Assembly: GCF_029167645.1 (NCBI RefSeq)
Contig: NZ_CP119147.1
Span: 1,798,001 to 1,862,000 of the forward strand
DNA length: 64,000 nt
From: Streptomyces sp. AM 2-1-1
Lineage (GTDB): Bacteria; Actinomycetota; Actinomycetes; Streptomycetales; Streptomycetaceae
Direction of reading: 5' to 3'
Under the pieces are notes generated by a model, which did not search any database, was not told the DNA's origin, and saw only the letters and a list, made by a program, of their open reading frames with translations. Positions 53,513 to 62,219 of this stretch are shown here, one piece after another (within the stretch, counting starts at the first letter, position 1; each line of letters starts with the position of its first letter). The position numbers and the translations under genes were made by a program.

Positions 53513-53541
53513 GGAAACTGACCTGAACCGAGGTGTACGTC

Positions 53542-54279
53542 ATGGTGGCCCCGCCGGACAACGATGTGATCTGGGCGCGCTCCCTGCACCACTCCCACAA
53601 CGGATCGCCGGGCCTCAGCGGTGTCTCGCTCGGCGTCCGCGACGGCGAGATCCTCGCCGTGACCGGGCCGCGCGGCAGCGGCAAGTCCACCCTGCTGCAC
53701 TGCCTCTCCGGCCGACTGGTGCCGCAGCAGGGAGAGGTGTGGTTCAACAGTGTGCCCGTCCACACCATGGGCCCGCGCCTGCGCGAACAGCTGCGCCGCG
53801 ACCGGTTCGGCTGGATCGCCTCCGATCCGCAGCTCGTTCCCGAACTCAACGCCTGGGAGAACGCGGCGCTGCCCCTGCTGCTGCGCGGCATCTCCCACCG
53901 CGCCGCGAAGAAGGCCGCCATGGAGTGGCTGGAGCGCATGGACATCGGACAGCTCGCCAAGAAGCGGCCGCACACACTGCTCCAGGTGCAACGCCAGCGG
54001 GTCTCCGTGGCGCGCGCCCTCACCGCCGCCCCGTCCGTGATCTTCGCCGACGAACCGACCGCGGCCCTGCACGGGGCCGACCGCGCCCACCTGCTGCGCA
54101 CGCTCACGGCGGCGGCCCGCTCGCACGCCATCACGGTGGTGCTGGCCACCCACGACGTGGAGGTCGCCGCCCTCGCCGACCGTACGGTCCCGATGCTGGA
54201 CGGCCGCCGCGTCGCCACCCTCACTCTTCCCGCCGCAGCCGATACGGAAGGCCGCTCGGCGTGCTCGCTCTCCGTCTAG
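53542..54279 (+). CDS. ABC-type ATPase with degenerate signature motif
   Basis: 245 aa. Walker A GPRGSGKST (42-50), Q-loop region SDPQLVPELNAWEN, Walker B VIFADEPT (166-173) and H-loop ATHDVEV are present as in LolD/MacB-type ATPases. The signature LSGGQ is LLQVQ (146-150), and the D-loop SALD is AALH. These changes affect residues that normally complete the second ATP site in a dimer. Start ATG 53542, 8 nt after GAGG. Overlaps the membrane-protein gene by 19 bp and presumably works with it. Confidence 0.82.
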   Translation: MVAPPDNDVIWARSLHHSHNGSPGLSGVSLGVRDGEILAVTGPRGSGKSTLLHCLSGRLVPQQGEVWFNSVPVHTMGPRLREQLRRDRFGWIASDPQLVPELNAWENAALPLLLRGISHRAAKKAAMEWLERMDIGQLAKKRPHTLLQVQRQRVSVARALTAAPSVIFADEPTAALHGADRAHLLRTLTAAARSHAITVVLATHDVEVAALADRTVPMLDGRRVATLTLPAAADTEGRSACSLSV

Positions 54280-55430
54280 CCCGCGGCTCCCACCCCCTCG
54301 TCCTCGCCAGGCGCCTGCTGGTCTCCTGCGCCTCCGCCGGGGTGGGCTTCCTCCTGCTCAGCACGCTCGGTCACGCCGCGGGGAACCCGGCCCAGGCCAC
54401 GGGCTCCGTACTGCGGCTGCTGTGGTGTCTCGTGCCGCTGGCGGCCACCGTGCAGTTCGCCGTCGCGGTGGCCCGGACGGATCCGAGCACCCGGCCGCGC
54501 GCCGGGCTGTCCGCCGTCGGCCTCGGGCCGGTCCGGCTGTCGGTCCTCGCCGCGGTCTCCACGGCCGTGGCCACCACCCTCGGCTCGATGGTCGCCCTGC
54601 TCTTCTTCCTGCATCTGCGCGGCGATCTGAGGGGACTTCCCTTCGACGGTGGAGCGGCGGCCTTCCTGGGCGCCGGCACCCCGCTGCCGCTCCCCGCCGC
54701 GCTCACCCTGCTCGCGCTCGTTCCCGTGACGGCGTCCGTGGCGAGCGCGCTGGCACTGCGGTCGCGCCCCGAGGTACCCGCCCCCGAGGAGCCGCTCCCG
54801 GCCGAGGCCCCCCTCTCCCCCGTTCCCGCACCCTCGGGACTGCCCTGGGGTGTGGCGCTCGCCGCCGCCGGGCTGGCGGTCGAGGCGTACGCGAGCCGGG
54901 GCTCGGGCGGCAGCCCCTTCCCGCTGCCCGGCCGGCTCGACTCCACCCCGGCCGGGGTGCTGGCCGGCTGGGTGCTCACCGCGATCGGCCTGGCGATGGC
55001 CGGCCCCGGCCTCACCCACCTCTGCGGCCGGCTGCTCCAGTCGGCGCGACCGGGGGCCGCACGACTGCTGGCCGGACGGGTCCTGATGGACGAGTCCCGC
55101 CGCATCGGCCGGCCGCTCGGCATCGTCTGCGCCGTGGTGTCGGGCGCCATCGCGGCAACCGCCCTGTACGAGGAGGGGACGCGCCCGTACGGCCCGCTCA
55201 CCGCACTGGGAGCCGTCCTCGTCCTCGGCTGCACGACGGCGTCGCTGCTGACCTCGGCGATCGAGGCGAAGCAGGACCGGGTACGGACCGCGGAGGCGCT
55301 GCGCCGCATGGGTGCCCACGCCTCCGTCCTGCGGTCCGCGACCGCGCTGCGCGCGGCGTCGCTGCTGCTGATGTTCGCCCCGCTGACCTGGGTGCTCGCC
55401 CAACTGGCGGCGTTGCCCCTCTCCGGCTGA
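54261..55430 (+). CDS. ABC-type membrane protein, FtsX/MacB-like permease partner
   Basis: 389 aa. It has about nine to ten membrane helices with a Pro/Glu-rich cytoplasmic loop (PEVPAPEEPLPAEAPLSPVPAPSG) separating two halves. The paired location with an ABC ATPase and segments such as RAEALRRMGAH-like (VRTAEALRRMGAHASVLRSATALRAAS) suggest an FtsX-type export or signalling permease, but no FtsX domain is certain. GTG 54261 follows GGAAGG by 9 nt. Substrate unknown. Confidence 0.75.
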   Translation: MLALRLARGSHPLVLARRLLVSCASAGVGFLLLSTLGHAAGNPAQATGSVLRLLWCLVPLAATVQFAVAVARTDPSTRPRAGLSAVGLGPVRLSVLAAVSTAVATTLGSMVALLFFLHLRGDLRGLPFDGGAAAFLGAGTPLPLPAALTLLALVPVTASVASALALRSRPEVPAPEEPLPAEAPLSPVPAPSGLPWGVALAAAGLAVEAYASRGSGGSPFPLPGRLDSTPAGVLAGWVLTAIGLAMAGPGLTHLCGRLLQSARPGAARLLAGRVLMDESRRIGRPLGIVCAVVSGAIAATALYEEGTRPYGPLTALGAVLVLGCTTASLLTSAIEAKQDRVRTAEALRRMGAHASVLRSATALRAASLLLMFAPLTWVLAQLAALPLSG

Positions 55431-55436
55431 CGGTGC

Positions 55437-55462
55437 CGGGGTCCCGCCACCGCCGGACCCCG
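55437..55462 (+). terminator. Weak hairpin after the ABC membrane-protein gene
   Basis: CGGGGTCC (55437-55444) pairs with GGACCCCG (55455-55462) just past the stop. The remaining 240 bp up to thiQ, whose gene converges, show nothing recognisable. Confidence 0.45.
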
Positions 55463-55707
55463 CGCCGGGGCGCCGATGACGGGTCGTCGCGCCGGCCTTC
55501 TCGACATGCGTCAGGGACGGGGGCCTCGGGGTCACCGTCACCCGGCAGGTGCGCGGAGAGGTCCTCGCGCCGGACACCGGGTCCCCCCATCCCGAGGACG
55601 CGGGGAACGTGTTCCGGGTACGGCGGAGCGAAGCCGTCGGTCCGCCGACCTCGTACAGGCGTACGGATATGCCGGGGTCAGACGCTTGGGGCTGCCGGCT
55701 CAGCCGT

Positions 55708-56739
55708 TCAGGCCTCCGGGACGGCCGCCAGGACCACGGTTCCCGCAGCGTCGAAGGTGACTCCCACGTGCGCACCCTCGGCCGGGGTGTCGGCGAGCGC
55801 GCATTCCGCCTCCACGACCGGGCCGTGCTCGGGGGTGAGCCGTACGGCGACCCGGTCACCCCGGAACGTCCGCGCTCCCGCCGTGCACCCGAGGCCGTCA
55901 CCGGCGGCTCCGATGCGCACGCCCGCGGGGCGTACCAGCAGGTCGCAGCGGCCCTGCGGCGATCCCTCCGGTACGGGCACCTCGCCCCACGGGGTCCGGG
56001 CGGACGTGCCGGTGACCGTCGCCCCGACGACGTTGTCGAAGCCGAGGAAGCGGGCGACGAAGGCGGAGGCCGGGTGCTGCCAGACCTCCAGCGGCGTGCC
56101 CGCCTGGGCGATCCGGCCGTCCCGCATCACGACGACCCGGTCCGCGAGGGCGAAGGCCTCACCCTGGTCGTGGGTGACGGCGAGCACCGTCGTGCCCAGC
56201 TCCGTGAAGAGCGAGCGGAGCTCGACGACGAGGCGCTCGCGCAGGCCTCGGTCGAGCTGGCCGAGGGGTTCGTCCAGCATCAGCAGCCTCGGGCTGGGCG
56301 CGAGGGCGCGGGCCAGCGCCACCCGCTGCTGCTCACCGCCGGAGAGTCCGGCGATCGCCCGGGGCCCCGCGCCGGAGAGGCCGACCAGATCGAGGAGTTC
56401 GGCGACCCTCTCCCGCCGGGCGGTGCGGTCCATCCCGCGCATCCGCAGCCCGAAGGCGACGTTCGCCGCCACGTCCCGGTGCGGGAAGAGCTGGTGGTCC
56501 TGGAACATCAGCCCGAGGCCGCGCCGGTGCACCGGGACACCCGCCTGGTCGGCGCCGTCGAGGAACACCCGTCCGTCGTCCGGTTGCCGGAGTCCGGCCA
56601 CCACCCGCAGCAGGGTGGACTTCCCGCTGCCGCTCGGGCCGAGGACGCAGACGATCTCGTGGTCGGCGACCGAGAGGTCCACCGCGTCCAGCACGGCTCG
56701 TCCGCCGAAACGGACCGTGGCCGACTCCAGTTCCAGCAT
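55708..56739 (-). CDS. thiQ: Thiamine ABC transporter ATP-binding protein
   Basis: ATPase of the thiamine importer. 343 aa: Walker A GPSGSGKST, Q-loop FQDHQLFPH, signature LSGGEQQRVALARAL, Walker B LLMLDEPLGQLD and H-loop VTHDQGEA are intact. A C-terminal TOBE-like domain (about 235-343, including LLVRPAGVRIG) places it with the CUT/ferric/thiamine group. Assignment to thiamine rests on the operon and its TPP riboswitch. Start ATG 56739, 2 nt after the thiP stop. Confidence 0.88.
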   Translation of the reverse strand: MLELESATVRFGGRAVLDAVDLSVADHEIVCVLGPSGSGKSTLLRVVAGLRQPDDGRVFLDGADQAGVPVHRRGLGLMFQDHQLFPHRDVAANVAFGLRMRGMDRTARRERVAELLDLVGLSGAGPRAIAGLSGGEQQRVALARALAPSPRLLMLDEPLGQLDRGLRERLVVELRSLFTELGTTVLAVTHDQGEAFALADRVVVMRDGRIAQAGTPLEVWQHPASAFVARFLGFDNVVGATVTGTSARTPWGEVPVPEGSPQGRCDLLVRPAGVRIGAAGDGLGCTAGARTFRGDRVAVRLTPEHGPVVEAECALADTPAEGAHVGVTFDAAGTVVLAAVPEA

Positions 56740-56741
56740 GG

Positions 56742-58436
56742 TCAGAACTCCCCGGATCGGTCGGTACGGATGCGTTCGAGGAGCAGCAACGAGACGGCGC
56801 ACACCAGCATCAGGATGGTGCTGAGCGCCATCGCCTGCCCGTAGTTGAGGTCTCCGGACCGTCCCAGCAGGCGGGCGACGGCGACCGGCAGGGTCGGGCG
56901 GTCGGGACGGGCGATGAAGACGGTCGCGCCGAACTCGCCCAGCGAGACGGCGAAGGCGAAGCCGGCGGCCACCAGCAGCGCCCGGCGCACCAGCGGGAGG
57001 TCCACCTCGCGCCAGGCCCGTAGCGGCGAGGCGCCGAGGACGGCCGCGGCCTCGCGCAGCCGGGCGTCCACCGCCCGCAGCACCGGCAGCATGGTCCGTA
57101 CGACGAAGGGGACGCCCACCAGCGCCTGCGCGAGCGGCACCAGGATCCACGAGGTGCGCAGGTCGAGCGGCGGTTCGTCGAGGGTGATGAGGAAACCGAA
57201 GCCGACGGTCACCGCCGAGACGCCGAGCGGCAGCATGAGGAGCGCGTCGAAGCCCCGCACCAGCCGGCCCGCCCGGCGGGTGAGCGCGGCGGCGGCGAGG
57301 CCGCCGACGACGAGCGAGATGCCGGTGGCGGCGAGGGCGTACTGGAGGGAGTTCCCGATCGCCTCCAGCGGGGCGACCAGGAAGGTGGAGCCACTCGCCT
57401 CGGCGGAGCCCAGGGCCCGGTAGTAGGCGAACCCGTGCCCGCCGGGCTGGTCGAACGAGCGCTCCACCAGCACCCCGAGCGGCAGCAGGATCAGCAGCAG
57501 CGCGGTGAGCAGGAGTCCGCCGAGGAGCGCCCACTGGCCGGCGCCGCGCGGCCGGTGGGAGGTCAGGGCCGGATCGACGAGGCGCAGTGCGGTCTCCCGG
57601 CGGCGTACCGTACGCGCGTGCACGGCCAGGATGGCGCCGACGGCCGCGAACTGGACCAGGGTCAGTACCGCGGCGGTGGGCAGGTCGAGGAGTTGCGCGG
57701 TCTGCCGGTAGATCTCCACTTCCAGCGTGGAGTAGGCGGGGCCGCCGAGGATCTGCACGACACCGAACGAGGTGAAGGTGAAGAGGAAGACCATCAGCGC
57801 GGCGGCGCCCACGGCGGGGGCGAGCGCGGGCAGGGTCACCTTGCGCCAGGCGGCGAACCGCCCCGCGCCGAGCACGCGTGCGGCCTCCTCCTGGCGGGGG
57901 TCGAGTTGCGACCAGAGGCCGCCGACGGTCCGGACGACCACAGCGTAGTTGAAGAAGACGTGGGCGAGCAGGATCGCCCAGACGGTGGTGTCGAGCCGTA
58001 CGCCCCAGAGTTCGTCGAGCAGTCCGCCGCGTCCGAGCAGGGCGAGGAACGCCGTGCCGACGACGACGGTCGGCAGCACGAACGGCACGGTGACGATCGC
58101 GCGGAGCACCTGCTTGCCGGGGAACTCGAGGCGGGCGAAGACGTAGGCGCCGGGCAGTGCGATCAGCAGGGTCAGCGCGGTGGACGCCACCGCCTGCCAG
58201 GTGGTGAACCAGAGGACGTCCAGCAGATCGGCCCGGCCGAGGACGTCGCCGAAGCGGCCCCACTGCCAGCCGTCCTCGGTCTTCAGCCCCCGGCCGACGA
58301 TGGCCGCCACCGGGTAGGCGAAGAAGAGCGCGAAGAACGCGACGGGCACGGCCATCAGGCCGAGCCGCGTCGCGATGGAGCGGGCCCCGCCGCGGGTGGT
58401 GCGGCGGAGCACGGCGGGGCGGGCGCTCTTGGTCAC
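56742..58436 (-). CDS. thiP: Thiamine ABC transporter permease (fused two-domain)
   Basis: 564 aa, twelve predicted membrane helices in two homologous halves, as in ThiP/FbpB permeases. Each half has an EAA loop: GAGRFAAWRKVTLPALAPAVGAAAL and GASPLRAWREVDLPLVRRALLVAAG. Start GTG 58436 after GGAG. Lies between thiB (18 bp upstream) and thiQ (2 bp downstream) in a riboswitch-controlled operon. Confidence 0.9.
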   Translation of the reverse strand: MTKSARPAVLRRTTRGGARSIATRLGLMAVPVAFFALFFAYPVAAIVGRGLKTEDGWQWGRFGDVLGRADLLDVLWFTTWQAVASTALTLLIALPGAYVFARLEFPGKQVLRAIVTVPFVLPTVVVGTAFLALLGRGGLLDELWGVRLDTTVWAILLAHVFFNYAVVVRTVGGLWSQLDPRQEEAARVLGAGRFAAWRKVTLPALAPAVGAAALMVFLFTFTSFGVVQILGGPAYSTLEVEIYRQTAQLLDLPTAAVLTLVQFAAVGAILAVHARTVRRRETALRLVDPALTSHRPRGAGQWALLGGLLLTALLLILLPLGVLVERSFDQPGGHGFAYYRALGSAEASGSTFLVAPLEAIGNSLQYALAATGISLVVGGLAAAALTRRAGRLVRGFDALLMLPLGVSAVTVGFGFLITLDEPPLDLRTSWILVPLAQALVGVPFVVRTMLPVLRAVDARLREAAAVLGASPLRAWREVDLPLVRRALLVAAGFAFAVSLGEFGATVFIARPDRPTLPVAVARLLGRSGDLNYGQAMALSTILMLVCAVSLLLLERIRTDRSGEF

Positions 58437-58454
58437 TTGCCGGTCACTCCAGGA

Positions 58455-59549
58455 TCACTTCACGACGAGCGAGGACCACGTCTGGACCCACTGCTCACGG
58501 TTGGCGGCGATCTTCGCCGGGTCCACGGTGAACGGCTTCTCCACGGTGGAGCCGAACTTCGTGTAGAGCTCCGGCAGCTTCGCGTCGTCGACGACCGGGT
58601 CGACGAACATCTGGAGCGGCATGTCCTCCTGGAAGGTCTTGCTGATGAGGAAGTCCAGCAGCGCCTTGCCGCCCGCCTCGTTCTTCGCCCCGTCGAGCAG
58701 GCCCGCGAACTCGATCTGGCGGAAGCAGGTCGCGGTCGCGACGCCGGTGGGCGCCTCGGCCGGCTGCGGGTCGGCGTAATACACCTCGACCGGCGGGCTG
58801 GAGGCGTAGGAGACGACGAGCGGGCGGTCGGCGTTCGCCTTCTTGCCGCCCGCCGAACCCGAGAACTCCTCGTTGTAGGCCTGCTCCCAGCCGTCGACGA
58901 CCTTCACGCCGTTGGCCTTCAGTTTCTTCCAGTACTCCTGGTAGCCGTCCTCACCGGAGTCGGCGATCGTGCCGAGCAGGAAGCCGAGGCCCGGCGAGGA
59001 CGTCGCGGCGTTCTCGGTGACCAGCAGGTTCTTGTACGCCGGCTTCAGCAGGTCGGCGAAGGAGTGCGGCGGGTCCAGCTTCTTGTCGGCGAAGTACTTC
59101 TTGTCGTAGTTGACACAGATGTCGCCGGTGTCGACCGGGGTGACCCGGTGCTTGTCGTCGAGCCGGGTGGCGGCCGCCACCCGGCCCAGCCCCTTCGCCT
59201 CGTACGGAGTGAAGAGATCCTGGTCGAGGGCGCGGGAGAGCAGGGTGTTGTCGACACCGAAGAAGACGTCACCGCGCGGGGATCCCTTGGTGAGGATCTC
59301 CTGGTTGAGCGCCGCCCCGGCGTCCCCGCTCTTGAGGACCTTGACCGTGTAGCCGGTCTCCTTCGTGAACGCCTTCAGCACGTCGTCCGAGGCGGCGAAG
59401 GAGTCGTGGCTGACCAGGGTGACGGTCTTGGAGCCCTTGGCTGCGTCCGAGCCCGACGGTTCGTCGTCGGAGCCTCCGCAGCCGGCGAGGGCGGTGACGC
59501 CGAGTGCGGCGGCGAGCGCGGTCGCCGCGTACTTCGTCGTGGTGTGCAT
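58455..59549 (-). CDS. thiB: Thiamine ABC transporter substrate-binding lipoprotein
   Basis: 364 aa. Signal peptide with lipobox TALAGC (Cys24) and a polar linker. The mature domain is of the ThiB/iron type-2 binding fold: VTLVSHDSFAASDDVLKAFTKETGYTVKVLKSGDAGAALNQEIL, GDVFFGVDNTLLSRALDQDLFTPY, PVDTGDICVNYDKKYF, VVSYASSPPVEVYY and ATCFRQIEFAGLLDGAKN match thiamine-binding proteins. Start ATG 59549 with AGGAGG 6 nt upstream; this ribosome site lies in a hairpin. First gene after a TPP riboswitch. Confidence 0.93.
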   Translation of the reverse strand: MHTTTKYAATALAAALGVTALAGCGGSDDEPSGSDAAKGSKTVTLVSHDSFAASDDVLKAFTKETGYTVKVLKSGDAGAALNQEILTKGSPRGDVFFGVDNTLLSRALDQDLFTPYEAKGLGRVAAATRLDDKHRVTPVDTGDICVNYDKKYFADKKLDPPHSFADLLKPAYKNLLVTENAATSSPGLGFLLGTIADSGEDGYQEYWKKLKANGVKVVDGWEQAYNEEFSGSAGGKKANADRPLVVSYASSPPVEVYYADPQPAEAPTGVATATCFRQIEFAGLLDGAKNEAGGKALLDFLISKTFQEDMPLQMFVDPVVDDAKLPELYTKFGSTVEKPFTVDPAKIAANREQWVQTWSSLVVK

Positions 59550-59557
59550 GTGATTCC

Positions 59558-59575
59558 TCCTGGAAGTGACCAGGA
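59558..59575 (-). promoter_or_regulatory. Hairpin covering the thiB ribosome-binding site
   Basis: On the minus strand TCCTGG (plus 59570-59575) pairs with CCAGGA (plus 59558-59563), with a 6-nt loop. CCAGGA runs directly into GGAAT, so most of AGGAGG is sequestered. Probably part of the riboswitch expression platform. Confidence 0.5.
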
Positions 59576-59583
59576 AGAGACGC

Positions 59584-59623
59584 GGCCCCGCCCGCACCGG
59601 CGGTGGCCGGACGCGGGCAGGGC
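59584..59623 (-). terminator. GC-rich hairpin between the TPP riboswitch and thiB
   Basis: GGCCCCGCCCGCACCGGC and GCCGGACGCGGGCAGGGC (plus strand, ends near 59584 and 59623) can pair with one bulge and a few mismatches. Position suggests a riboswitch-controlled attenuator; there is no U-tract. Confidence 0.45.
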
Positions 59624-59641
59624 GCAACAGCTTGAGTAAGG

Positions 59642-59744
59642 TCCGAACTTCCTACCCGGAATGACCCGGGCGAGGTTCAGAGGGTCTGCGGCCATCCGTT
59701 TCACCGGTGCCGCACTCTCAGCGCTGTGGCGCTCCCCTGTCGGA
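59642..59744 (-). ncRNA. TPP riboswitch (THI element)
   Basis: Read on the minus strand, the conserved blocks occur in order: GGGGAGCGCC, GCTGAGAGTGCGGC, GCAGACCCTCTGAACCTC, CCGGGTCATTCCGGGTAGGAAG. The closing P1 helix is TCCGA (plus 59740-59744) with TCGGA (plus 59642-59646). It lies about 90 nt upstream of thiB and should repress the thiamine importer when thiamine diphosphate is abundant. Confidence 0.93.
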
Positions 59745-59790
59745 ATATGAAGTTGACGAATGCGGGGCCAGGTTACACGGGCCCCGTCCG

Positions 59791-59840
59791 GGGGTTTTCC
59801 CCGGTCAGGCCGTGAGCCGCGGCCCGGCCGGGGAAACCCC
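59791..59840 (-). terminator. Terminator of rlmN
   Basis: GGGGTTTTCCCCGG (59791-59804) pairs with CCGGGGAAACCCC (59828-59840) with a one-base bulge, 12 bp past the rlmN stop. An inner GCC/GGC stem is possible. Confidence 0.7.
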
Positions 59841-59852
59841 GATGACGTGGGG

Positions 59853-60959
59853 TCAGCGCTCGGAAGCGGCGAGCTGTCCGCAGGCGCCGTCGATCTCCTG
59901 GCCCCGGGTGTCGCGCACCGTGACCGGCACGCCGTGGGCCGCGATGGCCTCCACGAACGCCTTCTCGTCCTCGGGACGGGATGCCGTCCACTGGGAACCG
60001 GGCGTCGGGTTGAGCGGGATCAGGTTGACGTGCACCCGCTTGCCCTTGAGGAGCCGGCCGAGCCGGTCGCCCCGCCACGCCTGGTCGTTGATGTCTCGGA
60101 TCAGGGCGTACTCGATGGAGATGCGGCGGCCGGACTTCTCGGCGTACTCCCATGCGGCGTCGAGCACCTCGCGGACGTTCCAGCGGGTGTTCACCGGGAC
60201 GAGGGTGTCGCGGAGCTCGTCGTCCGGGGCGTGCAGTGAGACGGCGAGACGGCACTTGAAGCCCTCGTCCGCGAAGCGCAGCATCGCGGGCACCAGACCC
60301 ACGGTGGAGACGGTGATGCCCCGCTGCGAGAGCCCGAGGCCGTCGGGCTCCGGGTCGGTCAGCCGGCGGATGGCGCCGACGACACGGTTGTAGTTGGCCA
60401 GCGGCTCCCCCATCCCCATGAAGACGATGTTGGAGAGGCGCGCGGGCCCGCCCGGCACCTCGCCGTCCCGCAGCGCCCGCATGCCGTCCACGATCTGGTG
60501 CACGATCTCGGCGGTCGAGAGGTTCCGGTCCAGCCCGGCCTGCCCGGTCGCGCAGAACGGGCAGTTCATCCCGCAACCGGCCTGCGAGGAGATGCACATC
60601 GTCACGCGCTCCGGGTAGCGCATGAGGACGGACTCCACCAGCGTCCCGTCGTGCAGCTTCCAGAGCGTCTTGCGGGTGGTGTCGTCGTCACAGCTGATGT
60701 GGCGGACCACGGACATCAGGTCCGGGAACATCGCCTCCGCGAGCTTCTCCCGCGACCCGGCCGGGATGTTCGTCCACTCCGCCGGGTCGTGCGCGTACCG
60801 CGCGAAGTAGTGCTGCGAGAGCTGTTGCGCGCGGAACGGCTTCTCGCCGATCGCGGCGACCGCTTCCTTGCGCTCGGCGGGCGTGAGGTCGGCGAGGTGC
60901 CTCGGGGGCTTCTTGGCTCCGCGGGGCGTGACGAAAGTGAGTTCTCCGGGCTTAGGCAT
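59853..60959 (-). CDS. rlmN: 23S rRNA (adenine(2503)-C(2))-methyltransferase
   Basis: Radical SAM enzyme methylating C2 of A2503 in 23S rRNA (and A37 in some tRNAs). 368 aa. Cluster motif CxxxCxxC is Cys129/Cys133/Cys136 (CGMNCPFC); [17 protein letters not shown] and the C-terminal DGACGQL Cys (methyl-carrying/resolving) are present. Start ATG 60959 ([30 protein letters not shown]). Monocistronic, bounded by hairpins. Confidence 0.96.
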   Translation of the reverse strand: MPKPGELTFVTPRGAKKPPRHLADLTPAERKEAVAAIGEKPFRAQQLSQHYFARYAHDPAEWTNIPAGSREKLAEAMFPDLMSVVRHISCDDDTTRKTLWKLHDGTLVESVLMRYPERVTMCISSQAGCGMNCPFCATGQAGLDRNLSTAEIVHQIVDGMRALRDGEVPGGPARLSNIVFMGMGEPLANYNRVVGAIRRLTDPEPDGLGLSQRGITVSTVGLVPAMLRFADEGFKCRLAVSLHAPDDELRDTLVPVNTRWNVREVLDAAWEYAEKSGRRISIEYALIRDINDQAWRGDRLGRLLKGKRVHVNLIPLNPTPGSQWTASRPEDEKAFVEAIAAHGVPVTVRDTRGQEIDGACGQLAASER

Positions 60960-60984
60960 GGTTCTTCCAGTGTCGCAGACGTGA

Positions 60985-61025
60985 CGCGAAGGGCCCGCCG
61001 TCCTGTGGACGGCGGGCCCTTCGCG
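60985..61025 (-). terminator. Terminator of cdsA
   Basis: 19-bp perfect stem (60985-61003 with 61007-61025; arms start CGCGAAGGGCCCGCC) with a TGT loop, between cdsA and rlmN. It lies only 26 bp before the rlmN start, so rlmN must be transcribed from a promoter within or very near this hairpin or depend on read-through. Confidence 0.85.
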
Positions 61026-61133
61026 CACATCGGCGCAGGTGGAGCGGGGTGGAGCGGGTGTGCGGAGGTTCCGGGCGACGGGTAGGGCCGGTGCGTCGCA
61101 GCCCTGCCGGAACGTATCGCCTGAGCCTGAGTC

Positions 61134-62219
61134 TCAGCCGCTGCCGACGAACAGCACCAGCAGCAGCCAGACCACCGGAGCGGTCGGCAGCAGCGAGTCC
61201 AGCCGGTCCATGATCCCGCCGTGACCGGGCAGCAGCGTGCCCATGTCCTTGATGCCGAGATCCCGCTTGATCATGGACTCGCCCAGGTCGCCGAGGGTGG
61301 CGCTCGCGGCGACCGCCAGCCCGAGCAGCAGCCCCTGCCACCAGGCGCCGTCCTCGATCAGGAACTGCACGCACAGCGCACCGCCGACCATCGCGAAGGC
61401 GATGGCCCCGAAGAGTCCCTCACGGGTCTTGCCGGGGCTGATGCGCGGGGCGAGCTTGTGCTTGCCGAACCGCCAGCCGACCGCGTACGCCCCGGTGTCG
61501 CTGACCACCGTCAGCAACAGGAACGTCAGTACCCGCCACGGACCGTCGTCCGCGGCCAGCATCAGCGCGACGAACGTCGCCAGGAAGGGTACGTAGAACG
61601 CGGCGAAGACACCCGCTGTGACGTCCCGGAGGTACCCCTCCGGCTTGGTCGTCATCCGCCACACCAGCACGGCCAGCGAGGTGAGCGCCATCGCGATCCA
61701 GGCGCCTTCGGCCCCCCGGGCGTACCCGGCGACGACCATGGCGACGCCGCCCACCGCGAGCGGGACGAGCGGCGCCTTGATCGACTTCCGCTCGTCCAGC
61801 CGGGAGGTGAGCTCCCAGAGGCCGACCACGACGGCGAGGGCGACCACGCCGACGAAGACGGCCTTCACGACGAACAGCGAGGCGATGACGACCGCGCCGA
61901 GGCCCACGCCGACCCCTATGGCGGCCCGCAGGTCACGCCCCGCCCGCTTCTTCTGCGGAGCGGGGGGCGGCGCGGGCACGGGCGCCTGCTGCACCTCGTC
62001 GCGGAACAGGGGGCCACTGATGTGGGTGGCGCCCCCGTCCCGGCCGTCGTGGTCGTCTGCGTCGTCTCTACCTGCGTCGGGAGTGTCCGGCACGATGGGC
62101 ATGGGCCGAGTCTGCTGGGCGCCGTGCGCATCGTGGGCGGGACCCGCCGGAGCGGCCGGGATCTCGGACGTGCCCCAGTAGCCGGCTCCCTGCGGGGCGC
62201 CCCAGGAGGAGTCGTTCAT
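61134..62219 (-). CDS. cdsA: Phosphatidate cytidylyltransferase
   Basis: Makes CDP-diacylglycerol from phosphatidate and CTP at the membrane. 361 aa: a hydrophilic Pro/Asp-rich N-terminus of about 95 residues, unusually long relative to E. coli, then about eight membrane helices. The family signature near the C-terminus is LGDLGESMIKRDLGIKDMGTLLPGHGGIMDRLDS. Start ATG 62219 shares one base with the frr stop (TGATG), so the two are coupled. Confidence 0.95.
   Translation of the reverse strand: MNDSSWGAPQGAGYWGTSEIPAAPAGPAHDAHGAQQTRPMPIVPDTPDAGRDDADDHDGRDGGATHISGPLFRDEVQQAPVPAPPPAPQKKRAGRDLRAAIGVGVGLGAVVIASLFVVKAVFVGVVALAVVVGLWELTSRLDERKSIKAPLVPLAVGGVAMVVAGYARGAEGAWIAMALTSLAVLVWRMTTKPEGYLRDVTAGVFAAFYVPFLATFVALMLAADDGPWRVLTFLLLTVVSDTGAYAVGWRFGKHKLAPRISPGKTREGLFGAIAFAMVGGALCVQFLIEDGAWWQGLLLGLAVAASATLGDLGESMIKRDLGIKDMGTLLPGHGGIMDRLDSLLPTAPVVWLLLVLFVGSG

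Larger units (their letters stand above)
53015..53541. other. Divergent intergenic region between the aminobutyraldehyde dehydrogenase and the ABC-type ATPase
   Basis: 527 bp. Open frames on both strands have no Shine-Dalgarno or recognisable domain and are not called. Visible elements: TAGGCT on the minus strand (plus 53066-53071) as a possible -10 for the dehydrogenase, two CCGACAC copies (53083-53089, 53091-53097), a perfect palindrome at 53154-53168, and CGTTCCC/GGGAACG at 53491-53512. Confidence 0.5.

Noticed and set aside
51339..54224. A 961-codon minus-strand frame spanning the aldehyde dehydrogenase and the ABC-type ATPase
   Set aside because: It lies out of frame with the clear dehydrogenase and antisense to the ATPase; composition is non-protein-like.
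55708..59549. A ferric iron or polyamine (PotABCD) ABC importer
   Set aside because: The domain layout would allow it, but the upstream TPP riboswitch and ThiB-like binding protein favour thiamine.
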